Shown one piece after another: positions 46,117 to 55,028 of a DNA stretch of 64,000 nt. This stretch comes from Mycobacteroides immunogenum (lineage in GTDB: Bacteria; Actinomycetota; Actinomycetes; Mycobacteriales; Mycobacteriaceae): assembly GCF_001605725.1 (NCBI RefSeq), contig NZ_CP011530.1, forward strand, positions 930,001 through 994,000, read 5' to 3'. Position 1 is the first letter of the stretch; every line of letters starts with the position of its first letter. A model generated the notes under the pieces. That model was not told the origin of the DNA. It ran no database searches and saw only the letters and a program-made list of their open reading frames with translations. The translations under genes were made by a program, and so were the position numbers.

Positions 46117-46977
46117 TTGGACATCCAGCACGTCCTGAACTCCGGTATCTCCACCCGCAGCCTGGTGGAGAGCATGATCCGTCAGGATGCCACCATCGCC
46201 ACCGGCGAGCTCTACGACGTTGCCAATATCCTCGGCATGAGCGACCAACAGGTTCGCCTGTGTATCAAACGCCTTGTCGCGGAGGGCCGTTTTACCCAGG
46301 AAGGGCGGGGCCGTAAGGCCATCCTGCGGGCCACCGGTACAACCAGGAACACGCTCGAGCCTGATCTGGAGTTCGTCCGTTTCATGTACGAGCAGGATCG
46401 TGGATTGGCCGGATGGGATGGCCGCTGGCACCTCGTCGGCTTCGCGATACCCGAGTCGGCGCGCGCGACCCGCGATGCGATGCGTGAAGAGGTGATGCGG
46501 CTGGGCGCCGCACCCATCCAGGGCGGCCTGTATGTATGCGCCAATTCCTGGGAGCCGAGGATCGGGGCGGCCGCGCAACGGTTGGGCGTGGCCGAGCATG
46601 TCACGACGTTCACCACGACCGACCTCGCACTCGGCGGCGTGTCCGGGGCGCGTGAACTGGCCGAGCGGCTGTGGCCGATCGACACGATCGCCGAACGTCA
46701 TCGCCGGCTGCTGGCGGTGGCCGAAGGGGTGCTTCTCGCATTACGTACCGCATCGCGAACCGAATTGCTTACCCTGGCCATCACACTGGCGGCGGAGTTC
46801 ACGGGGGCGGTCGAGCCAGATCCGCTCTTGCCTCCGCAGCTACTTCCGCAGCCGTGGATCGGCGCGGCCGCCCGGGCGGCCGTCGCGGCCTGTTGGGCAG
46901 AACTCGCGAAAACCGAGGCTGACCAACCCATCCGGCTATTCGGTTGGTACGGCGACGCCGTTCAGCAACTCATCTGA
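46117..46977 (+). CDS. PaaX-family transcriptional regulator
   Basis: 286 aa from TTG, supported by GTGAGGTG 6 nt upstream. The N-terminal winged helix is ELYDVANILGMSDQQVRLCI followed by RLVAEGRFTQEGRGRKAI. The PaaX-type central domain contains WHLVGFAIPE and GAAPIQGGLYVCANSWE. PaaX proteins are GntR-like repressors of aromatic or CoA-thioester catabolism. Its likely targets are adjacent genes carrying the TTTGATAG motif, which is inference. Its 3' end overlaps the convergent membrane-protein gene by 8 nt. Confidence 0.85.
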   Translation: MDIQHVLNSGISTRSLVESMIRQDATIATGELYDVANILGMSDQQVRLCIKRLVAEGRFTQEGRGRKAILRATGTTRNTLEPDLEFVRFMYEQDRGLAGWDGRWHLVGFAIPESARATRDAMREEVMRLGAAPIQGGLYVCANSWEPRIGAAAQRLGVAEHVTTFTTTDLALGGVSGARELAERLWPIDTIAERHRRLLAVAEGVLLALRTASRTELLTLAITLAAEFTGAVEPDPLLPPQLLPQPWIGAAARAAVAACWAELAKTEADQPIRLFGWYGDAVQQLI

Positions 46978-47353
46978 ACGGATCGCTGCGCAGCGTGCGC
47001 GCCAGTCCCGCGCCGCCCAGTACGGCGCCGAGAACCGTCAGGGTGAACCAGAACCATCCCCATGATGGTGGCAGCGGGAAAAGTACAAAGACCGTCACGA
47101 CGTACACGCCGATGGTCAGGCGGAGGTGCAGTACGTCGTTGAGGCTGGCAAGCGTCACAGTCGGGCCGAGCCGGCGCACGGCGAACACCTTGCCGGCGAG
47201 CACGATGAGCAGAAAAGTCAGGCCGATCAGCTGTGCCCACACTGGCGGTGCATCGGCCCACGGGGCCGTGAAGGGCACGGTCACCGCTGCGAGGAGTACC
47301 GCACCGCCCGCTTCGCAGCATGCGAGCCGACGAGTGATGCGTTGCCTACTCAT
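46970..47353 (-). CDS. Four-TM membrane protein, unknown function
   Basis: 127 aa with about four hydrophobic segments (GGAVLLAAVTVPFTAPW; AQLIGLTFLLIVLAGKVFAV; LTIGVYVVTVFVLFPLPPSW; FWFTLTVLGAVLGGAGLA). No family recognised. It lies 5 nt downstream of the alpha/beta-hydrolase gene and is probably co-transcribed with it. Confidence 0.7.
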   Translation of the reverse strand: MSRQRITRRLACCEAGGAVLLAAVTVPFTAPWADAPPVWAQLIGLTFLLIVLAGKVFAVRRLGPTVTLASLNDVLHLRLTIGVYVVTVFVLFPLPPSWGWFWFTLTVLGAVLGGAGLARTLRSDPFR

Positions 47354-47358
47354 CGCGG

Positions 47359-48402
47359 TCAGCGTACGGGTTGTGACGCGGCGTAGAGCCGCATGTTCTC
47401 CAAATAACCAGGGGCATAGAGTGATCGGGGAGAAAACACAGCAACCAGCGTCGAGCGCCAGTCTTGATCATTGTCGAGATCAGCCTTCACGATATTGTGC
47501 GAGGCATCCGGATACCGCTGCACCGTCAACTGTTGCGGCGGCAGTATTTGGCGGTAAACCCGCTCCGTCTCGTTGACATCGACGTTGAGATCATCGTCGC
47601 CCAGCGCGAGCAGCACCGGTGCCTTGACCTGCGGCAGTATGCCGGTCACATCCGACAGATAGTTCTTACGTACGAAGGTCCAGCGATCGGCCGACATCGG
47701 ATCGGAATCATGTTGAGTCGCAAGGTATTGCTCGTACGTCGCATTGTCACGCAGCGGCTCTAGGGTCGCGTTGTGGCTATCCAGGGCCGCCGCCATCTCG
47801 GATTCGGACGCGCCTTGATGCGTGAGCTTGGCGCGCGTATTGAACTCGCCCTGACGCAGCCAGTTGACCGCCGCACCCACCAGAATGACAAATTGCAGAT
47901 CGGGTGTATGCGCCGCTACCTCCGGTACCACCCAACCGCCCTGGCTGATACCCCACATCCCGATGCGTCGGGGGTCTATATCGGCGCGTCCGCGGGCCCA
48001 CTTGATTGCTGCCTCGGCTTCGGCGGCACGATCGTGCATGCTCTGGTCCAGCCAATTGCCCGCAGCCCCATCGATTCCGGGCTTATTCCAGGACAGGGAG
48101 GCGTAGCCGGCCTTTGCGAACGATTCCCAGATCGGTTTGTAGAAGCCATCTCTGGTCGCATCGGCAGGCCCGTCTCCGTGGATGAAAACCACCAGACCGA
48201 AGGGGCCGTTGCCGTCCTTGGGCAGCGCCAGCGTCGCCCGGAGCGGCTGAACCGAGCCGGGGATGGTCAGCTGTTCTTCGCGGATGGCGAAGTCGTTGGC
48301 GTAGACAATCCAGCCACCGGTACCGAGGACAAGAGCGATCACGCATGCGGCCGCGACGAGCAGGCGCCGGGTTGTTCTACCCGGAGTGAAACTATTGAAC
48401 AC
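47359..48402 (-). CDS. Alpha/beta hydrolase with N-terminal membrane anchor
   Basis: 347-aa esterase/dienelactone-hydrolase-like protein. Residues about 12-35 form a signal anchor. The extracytoplasmic catalytic domain has the oxyanion strand VVFIHGDGPADATRDG, nucleophile elbow GISQGG, acid in ALGDDDLNVDV and His in DASHNIV. Substrate unknown. A TATCA-TGATA repeat lies just upstream of its start, sharing TTTGATAG with the dehydrogenase promoter, so both may answer to the PaaX-like regulator. Confidence 0.84.
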   Translation of the reverse strand: MFNSFTPGRTTRRLLVAAACVIALVLGTGGWIVYANDFAIREEQLTIPGSVQPLRATLALPKDGNGPFGLVVFIHGDGPADATRDGFYKPIWESFAKAGYASLSWNKPGIDGAAGNWLDQSMHDRAAEAEAAIKWARGRADIDPRRIGMWGISQGGWVVPEVAAHTPDLQFVILVGAAVNWLRQGEFNTRAKLTHQGASESEMAAALDSHNATLEPLRDNATYEQYLATQHDSDPMSADRWTFVRKNYLSDVTGILPQVKAPVLLALGDDDLNVDVNETERVYRQILPPQQLTVQRYPDASHNIVKADLDNDQDWRSTLVAVFSPRSLYAPGYLENMRLYAASQPVR

Positions 48403-48412
48403 GGCACGAGCG

Positions 48413-48427
48413 TATCAGTTTTGATAG
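48413..48427. promoter_or_regulatory. TATCA-GTTT-TGATAG operator candidate
   Basis: An inverted repeat TATCA/TGATA with 4-nt spacer starts 11 nt before the hydrolase ATG. It contains TTTGATAG, the half-site also found at 44794-44801. Confidence 0.35.
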
Positions 48428-48460
48428 ATAAGCAAGGCCGTGCTCCGGCGCCGAGCCCGT

Positions 48461-48883
48461 TCAGTCGTCGGTGACCACGAGCGTGACGTCGATGTTCCCG
48501 CGCGTTGCGTTGGAGTACGGGCAGACCTGATGCGCCTTCTCGGTCAGCTGCTGCGCTGCGTCATGGTCAAGGTTGGGCAGGGCGACTTCGAGCTCGACGG
48601 CGAGGGCGAAGCCGCCGTTATCGGTGGGCCCCAGTGAGACTCGGGCTCCCACTGACGAGTCCGTGATGTCGGCCTTTTCCTGGCGGCCGATCATCCGCAA
48701 TGCGGAATGGAAGCAGGCGGCGTAGCCGATCGCGAAGAGCTGTTCGGGGTTGGTGCCATTGCCGCTGCCGCCCATCTCCTTGGGGATGGCGAGGTCGAGG
48801 TCGAGTCGGCCATCGGAGGTGCGGCCCTTGCCGTCTCGGCCTTCCCCGGTGACCAATGCCTCGGCGGTGTAGAGAGTGCTCAC
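48461..48883 (-). CDS. ohr: Organic hydroperoxide resistance protein Ohr
   Basis: Thiol-dependent organic peroxide reductase, 140 aa, OsmC/Ohr fold, cytosolic. It starts STLYTAEALVTGEGRDGKGR. The redox cysteines are Cys57 in YAACFHSAL and Cys121 in VCPYSNATRGN; NGTNPEQLFAIGYAACF is the signature. GTG start with an AAAGGAA site. Its start overlaps the ohrR stop by four bases, so regulator and enzyme are co-translated. Confidence 0.95.
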   Translation of the reverse strand: MSTLYTAEALVTGEGRDGKGRTSDGRLDLDLAIPKEMGGSGNGTNPEQLFAIGYAACFHSALRMIGRQEKADITDSSVGARVSLGPTDNGGFALAVELEVALPNLDHDAAQQLTEKAHQVCPYSNATRGNIDVTLVVTDD

Positions 48884-49326
48884 GCGGATTCCTTTCGTAG
48901 TGATGCCTGTAGGGCATCGGTGAGTTGACGGACTGCGTCGCGCAGGTCCGTGGCCTCTCGCTCGGCGATGCCGGTGGCGAGGGCGAGCTTTTCGGGAATG
49001 CATTGAGCTTTCTGCTCCAGGCGCCGCCCGTCCGGGGTAAGCGTGACCTCGACCAGGCGCTCGTCGGAGGCGGATCGTTCGCGCCGGATGAGTCCGTTGG
49101 TCTCCAATCGCTTCAGCAGCGGGGAGAGGGTGCCGGAGTCCAGGTGTAGTCGCTCGCCGAGTCTGCCGACGGTGGCGCGGTCCTCTTCCCATAGCGCCAA
49201 GAGGACTAGGTACTGGGGATAGGTCAGGTTCAGTTCGGTCAGGATCGGGCGGTACACCGCGGTCATCGCACGCGACGCCGAGTACAGGGCGAAGCACAAC
49301 TGATGGTCCAGTCCGGGCGCGGTCAT
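48880..49326 (-). CDS. ohrR: MarR-family peroxide sensor OhrR
   Basis: 148 aa from ATG 49326. The reactive Cys near the N-terminus (LDHQLCFALYSAS, Cys11) is the OhrR organic-peroxide sensor. The HTH region (VGRLGERLHLDSGTLSPLLK) and wing RERSASDERLVEV follow. An in-frame GTG at 49344 lies inside the palindromic operator and is less likely. It represses its own operon with ohr; oxidation of the Cys releases DNA. Confidence 0.92.
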   Translation of the reverse strand: MTAPGLDHQLCFALYSASRAMTAVYRPILTELNLTYPQYLVLLALWEEDRATVGRLGERLHLDSGTLSPLLKRLETNGLIRRERSASDERLVEVTLTPDGRRLEQKAQCIPEKLALATGIAEREATDLRDAVRQLTDALQASLRKESA

Positions 49327-49341
49327 GATGATACGGTAGCT

Positions 49342-49356
49342 CACAATTCAATTGTG
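49342..49356. promoter_or_regulatory. OhrR operator
   Basis: CACAATTCAATTGTG is a perfect palindrome about 16 nt before the ohrR ATG. It matches the known OhrR box (ACAATT-AATTGT) closely. Confidence 0.75.
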
Positions 49357-49442
49357 CACAACTAATTTGCGAATCTGACACACTTTCGTTCACAGGTAAC
49401 TCACAGTGGCGACCCAGTGACAACAGAGCCGCGCCGACCATT

Positions 49443-50675
49443 GTGATTCTCGTGACCAGTGTGATGCAGCCGATCGACACCCCGACGGCACCGACCGCAA
49501 TCCGCGCGACGACCCTCGACATCGTGATCCCCGTGTACAACGAGGAGCACGACCTGGAGCCGTGTGTACGGCGGCTGCACGCATTCCTGGCCAATGAGGT
49601 TCCTTACTCGGCGCGCATCACCATCGCCGACAACGCCAGCACCGACGGCACGCTGGCGATCGCGCATAGGTTGTCCAGCGAGCTCGATGGAGTCGATGTG
49701 CTGCACCTGGAGGAGAAGGGGCGCGGACGGGCACTGGCTGCGGCGTGGCTGTCCTCGGACGCCGAGGTGGTGGCCTACTGCGATGTGGACCTGTCCACCG
49801 ACCTCAACGCGCTGATGCCGCTCGTCGCACCACTGATCTCCGGACACTCGGATGTCGCCTACGGCTCACGGCTCAACCGAAACTCCCGGGTGGTACGCGG
49901 CCCCAAGCGGGAGTTCATCTCGCGGACGTACAACCTGATTCTGCATGCCTCGCTGCAGGTCCGGTTCTCCGATGCGCAGTGCGGGTTCAAGGCCATTCGT
50001 ACCGACGTGGCGCGTCAGCTGCTGCCGCTGGTCGAGGACAAGGAATGGTTCTTCGACACCGAACTGCTGGTGCTTGCCGAGCGGGTCGGCCTGCGGATTC
50101 ATGAGGTGCCGGTCGACTGGGTGGATGACCCCGACAGCCGGGTCGACATCGTCGACACCGTGCGCAAGGACCTGCTGGGCATCTGGCGGTTAGGCCGGGC
50201 ATTGATGCTCGGCACACTGCCGCTGGAGGAGCTCCGGCACAGCCTGGGCCGCGAGCCGCTCGTGGAGGGCGTGCCGCCGGGCATGGTCGGCCAGCTGGTG
50301 CGGTTCGGAATCATCGGTGTGGCAAGCACATTGGCTTACGCGATGCTGTTCCTGGTGCTACATGGCATGGTTGGCGATCAGGTGGCCAACTTCCTGGCGC
50401 TGTTGATCACCGCCGTGCTCAACACCTCGGCCAACCGGTTCTTCACCTTCGGGGTGCGGGGGCGGCGCAATGTCGCCAAGCACCAGTTCCAGGGGCTCGT
50501 CATCTTCGGCATAGGGCTGGCACTCACCAGCGGGTCGCTCGTCGCGATGCACCACCTGGTGCCCGACGCGTCGAAACACCTGCTGCTGATTGTGCTGACC
50601 GTGGCCAATCTCGTTGCCACCTTGATCCGATTTATCGGACTGCGCTGGGTATTCCGAAGCTCGCATAGCCGATGA
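49443..50675 (+). CDS. GT2 glycosyltransferase fused to a GtrA-like membrane domain
   Basis: 410 aa. N-terminal GT-A domain (about 25-260) has LDIVIPVYNEEHDLE, the nucleotide-sugar DVDLSTD motif and SDAQCGFKAIRTD, as in polyprenyl-phosphate mannose/glucose synthases. The C-terminal GtrA domain (about 285-400) has four TM segments. It should make a polyprenyl-phospho-sugar and help flip it for use outside. The first of several GTG codons (49443) is used here; ATG 49464 is possible. It overlaps the following GT39 gene by 4 nt, which would consume that donor. Confidence 0.87.
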   Translation: MILVTSVMQPIDTPTAPTAIRATTLDIVIPVYNEEHDLEPCVRRLHAFLANEVPYSARITIADNASTDGTLAIAHRLSSELDGVDVLHLEEKGRGRALAAAWLSSDAEVVAYCDVDLSTDLNALMPLVAPLISGHSDVAYGSRLNRNSRVVRGPKREFISRTYNLILHASLQVRFSDAQCGFKAIRTDVARQLLPLVEDKEWFFDTELLVLAERVGLRIHEVPVDWVDDPDSRVDIVDTVRKDLLGIWRLGRALMLGTLPLEELRHSLGREPLVEGVPPGMVGQLVRFGIIGVASTLAYAMLFLVLHGMVGDQVANFLALLITAVLNTSANRFFTFGVRGRRNVAKHQFQGLVIFGIGLALTSGSLVAMHHLVPDASKHLLLIVLTVANLVATLIRFIGLRWVFRSSHSR

Positions 50676-52564
50676 GTACCTCCCCGACGGCTCGCGGGTT
50701 CGCCCGCGAGCCGCTTTCGGTCACCCTGCTGCTGGTCGGCACGGCCGTGGCCTACCTGATCAACCTGAGCTCCAACGGGTGGGCCAACTCGTTCTATTCG
50801 GCTGCGGTACAAGCAGGTTCGGTGTCTTGGAAGGCCGGTTTCTTCGGATCTTCCGACGCTGCCAACTCAATCACCGTAGACAAACCGCCCGCCTCGCTCT
50901 GGCTCATGGAACTGTCCGTGCGCGTATTCGGGCTGAGCAGCTGGAGCATCCTGGTGCCGCAGGTGCTGCTGGGCGTGGCATCCGTCGGCCTGCTGTATGT
51001 GACCGTTCGTCGATACTTCGGTCACGGCGCGGCTCTGCTGGCCGGGCTGGTGCTGGCCGTTACGCCGGTGGCAGTGTTGATGTTCCGATTCAACAACCCT
51101 GATGCCCTACTGGTGTTCCTGATGATCGCCGCCGTATGGGCGATGATGCGCGGCATCGAAGACGGGCGCACGCGATGGCTGCTGCTGGTCGGGGTGTTCG
51201 TCGGATTGGGGTTCCTGACCAAACAGCTACAGGTCCTGCTGGTCATCCCGCCCATTGCCGTCACGTACGCGATTGCCGGGCCCGTGCGCATCGGGAAACG
51301 GCTGGCTCAGCTGGCCGCATCGGCTGCGGCAGCGGTGGTTTCGGCGGGATGGTGGATCATCGCGGTCGAGTTGTGGCCGCCGGGTTCGCGGCCGTGGATC
51401 GGCGGATCTCCCGACAACTCGATTCTCGAGCTCACCCTGGGCTACAACGGCTTGGGCCGCATCAACGGGAACGAGACGGGAAGCGCCTCGGGTCCTCGCG
51501 AGGGGATGTACGGCTTCGGGGGGCACTTCGGGAGCGAACCCGGAATCGGCAGGCTGTTCCAGCCCGCGCTCGGCGGACAGATCGCCTGGCTGCTGCCTAC
51601 CGCGCTGCTGCTGGCGGTTCTGGGGATAGTGCTGTTGCGCAAGAACTCCCGTAGTGACGCGCGGCGAGCCGTGCTCATCGTGTTCGGCGTATGGGTGCTC
51701 ACCACGGGCATTGTGTTCAGCTACATGCAGGGCATCTTCCACCCCTATTATTCGATGGCACTGACCCCCGCGGTCGCCGCGCTGGTCGGTGCCGGTTCGG
51801 TACTGGGCTGGCAGGAACGTGAAAAACCTTGGGTGCGAGCTTGTCTCGCGGCTCTGCTGGTGCTCACCGCCGCGATGGCGTGGCTGCTTTTGGGGCGTTC
51901 GCCGGAATTCCAGCCGTGGCTGCGCTGGGTGATTGTGACTCTCGCCGTGCTGGGACTGATCGGTCTCGCGGTGCGTAGATACCCGAAGGCGGTGGTGGCC
52001 GCCGCGCTCATCGTGGCACTGGCAGGACCTGTCGCATACTCCGTGCAGACCATCGCCACCCCGCACAGCGGGGCGCTGCCCTCGGCCGGGCCGGAGGTGA
52101 AGGGCGACGGCTTCCCCGGCTTTCCGGATGCACAGTTCCCGGATATGCCCGAACGTAAGCATCGTCCCGAATTCGAAGCGGGATCCAAGCGCGGTGGCAG
52201 TCTGCTGGACGGTAGCGATCCCGGTCCCAATATCGTTGCCGCCCTCAACGACAACGCGGATCGCTATACCTGGGTAGCGGCGGCGATCGGCTCGAATCAG
52301 GCATCCGGATATCAGCTGGCCACTCGCCGGCCGGTGATGCCCATCGGTGGATTCAACGGAACCGATCCATCGCCCACCCTGGCGCAGTTCCAGCAGTATG
52401 TCGCCGACGGGCAGATCCACTACTTCATAGCGGGGAATCACGGCGGTGGGGGGTTCGGTGCGCCGGGCAGTGAAACCTCGAAGTCCATCCAGGACTGGGT
52501 CGAGAAGACCTTTGACAAGCAGACCATCGACGACGTCGATATCTACGATCTCACGGCGCACTAG
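50672..52564 (+). CDS. GT39-type membrane glycosyltransferase (ArnT/YkcB-like)
   Basis: 630-aa polyprenyl-phospho-sugar-dependent glycosyltransferase. About 12-13 TM segments follow the first loop, which holds the acidic motif SITVDKPPASLWLMELSV. FRFNNPDALLVFLMIAA is also typical of the YkcB group. A soluble C-terminal domain (about 450-630) faces outside. It is coupled to the upstream GtrA-fused synthase, so the pair is a donor-synthesis plus transfer module that decorates an envelope polymer or protein. Acceptor unknown. A 36-bp palindrome downstream ends the operon. Confidence 0.86.
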   Translation: MSTSPTARGFAREPLSVTLLLVGTAVAYLINLSSNGWANSFYSAAVQAGSVSWKAGFFGSSDAANSITVDKPPASLWLMELSVRVFGLSSWSILVPQVLLGVASVGLLYVTVRRYFGHGAALLAGLVLAVTPVAVLMFRFNNPDALLVFLMIAAVWAMMRGIEDGRTRWLLLVGVFVGLGFLTKQLQVLLVIPPIAVTYAIAGPVRIGKRLAQLAASAAAAVVSAGWWIIAVELWPPGSRPWIGGSPDNSILELTLGYNGLGRINGNETGSASGPREGMYGFGGHFGSEPGIGRLFQPALGGQIAWLLPTALLLAVLGIVLLRKNSRSDARRAVLIVFGVWVLTTGIVFSYMQGIFHPYYSMALTPAVAALVGAGSVLGWQEREKPWVRACLAALLVLTAAMAWLLLGRSPEFQPWLRWVIVTLAVLGLIGLAVRRYPKAVVAAALIVALAGPVAYSVQTIATPHSGALPSAGPEVKGDGFPGFPDAQFPDMPERKHRPEFEAGSKRGGSLLDGSDPGPNIVAALNDNADRYTWVAAAIGSNQASGYQLATRRPVMPIGGFNGTDPSPTLAQFQQYVADGQIHYFIAGNHGGGGFGAPGSETSKSIQDWVEKTFDKQTIDDVDIYDLTAH

Positions 52565-52607
52565 CCCCTGACGGTCGTCGCCGAGTGTGAGTGTCAGGGC
52601 GCCAAAT

Positions 52608-52643
52608 TCGCCGAGTGTGAACGCTAGCGTTCACACTCGGCGA
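52608..52643. terminator. 36-bp perfect palindrome between convergent genes
   Basis: Every base from 52608 to 52643 pairs around the central CTAG (18-bp arms starting TCGCCGAGTGTGA). It sits 44 nt after the GT39 stop and 14 nt before the serC stop, suiting a two-way terminator. The 13-mer TCGCCGAGTGTGA also occurs directly repeated at 52578-52590. Confidence 0.7.
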
Positions 52644-52656
52644 GAGGGGGTGGGGC

Positions 52657-53862
<1,206 letters not shown>

Positions 53863-53972
53863 CTAGATAGGGCCTTCTCGCCCTGTTTACACTCGCCCAG
53901 AGCTTGTAGACTTTCAAGTAGCCCCAGAACGTAAAAGTTTGCAGGTCCGTTACCTAATCAAAGGAGATAGGC

Positions 53973-55028
53973 ATGTCCCTCCGCGAGAAGTTGCGCGCGA
54001 AGAAGGAAGTGCGAGGCGACGCCAAGTACGTCCAGGTGCTGGAGACCCTGTCGCACGGATCGACGAACCGGAACTTCGATCCGTTCATCGACATCGACTG
54101 GGACTCGCCCGAGTACGCCGTCGTCCCCAATGACACCCGCTGGGTTCTCCCGCACCGCACCGATCCGCTCGGCCGGCACCCCTGGTACCAGTCGCAGCCG
54201 CTGGAGAAGCAGATCGAGATCGGCATGTGGCGCCAGGCCAACGTCGCCAAGGTGGGCCTGCACTTCGAGAGCATCCTGATCCGTGGCCTGATCCAGTACG
54301 CCTTCAGCGTGCCCAATGGCTCCCCGGAGTTCCGCTACCTCAACCACGAATCCATCGAAGAGTGCAACCACACCCTGATGTTCCAGGAGATGGTGAACCG
54401 CCTCGGTGTCGACGTGCCGGGCATGCCGCGTCTGCTGCGCTGGCTGTCCCCGTTCATTCCGCTGGCTTCCACCGTCGCGCCCGAGACCTTCTTCATCGGT
54501 GTGCTCGCCGGGGAAGAACCCATTGACCACACCCAGAAGAACGTGCTGCGCGAGGGTGACAATCTGCACCCGATCATGCGCCGCGTCATGGAGATCCATG
54601 TCGCCGAGGAGGCCCGGCACATCTCGTTCGCGCACGAGTACCTGCACAAGCGCGTCCCGACGATGCACTGGTTCAACCGGTTCGTGCTTTCCATCAGCAC
54701 CCCGATCATCATGCGCGTGCTGATGGGCGCGATCATGACGCCGCCGCGCAGCTTCTTCAAGAAGTTCGGCATTCCGGACGATGTCCGCAAGGAGATCTTC
54801 TGGCAGAGCCCGGCCTCGCGCCAGACGATGAGCGAAGTGTTCTCCGACGTCCGGATGCTGTGCCGGGGTGTCGGCATGATGAACCCGATCGCCAAGCTGG
54901 TGTGGCGGGTGCTGCACATCGATGGTCGCGCCGCCCGCTACCGCAGTGAGCCGCAGCGCGGCCCGCTGGTGAACTACTCGGCCCCCGAGGCCGCAGTGTC
55001 TGATTCGCCCAGCGCTGTTCCCGCCTGA
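53973..55028 (+). CDS. AurF-like diiron oxygenase
   Basis: 351 aa, p-aminobenzoate N-oxygenase (AurF) superfamily, Rv0885 position. Helical bundle with iron ligands expected in VGLHFESILIRG, NHESIEECNHTLMFQEM and IHVAEEARHISFAHEY. An AAAGGAGAT site precedes the ATG. The stop overlaps the fprB ATG (TGATG), so the reductase is made together with it. It probably catalyses O2-dependent oxidation of an unknown substrate, with electrons from FprB, which is inference from coupling. Confidence 0.85.
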   Translation: MSLREKLRAKKEVRGDAKYVQVLETLSHGSTNRNFDPFIDIDWDSPEYAVVPNDTRWVLPHRTDPLGRHPWYQSQPLEKQIEIGMWRQANVAKVGLHFESILIRGLIQYAFSVPNGSPEFRYLNHESIEECNHTLMFQEMVNRLGVDVPGMPRLLRWLSPFIPLASTVAPETFFIGVLAGEEPIDHTQKNVLREGDNLHPIMRRVMEIHVAEEARHISFAHEYLHKRVPTMHWFNRFVLSISTPIIMRVLMGAIMTPPRSFFKKFGIPDDVRKEIFWQSPASRQTMSEVFSDVRMLCRGVGMMNPIAKLVWRVLHIDGRAARYRSEPQRGPLVNYSAPEAAVSDSPSAVPA

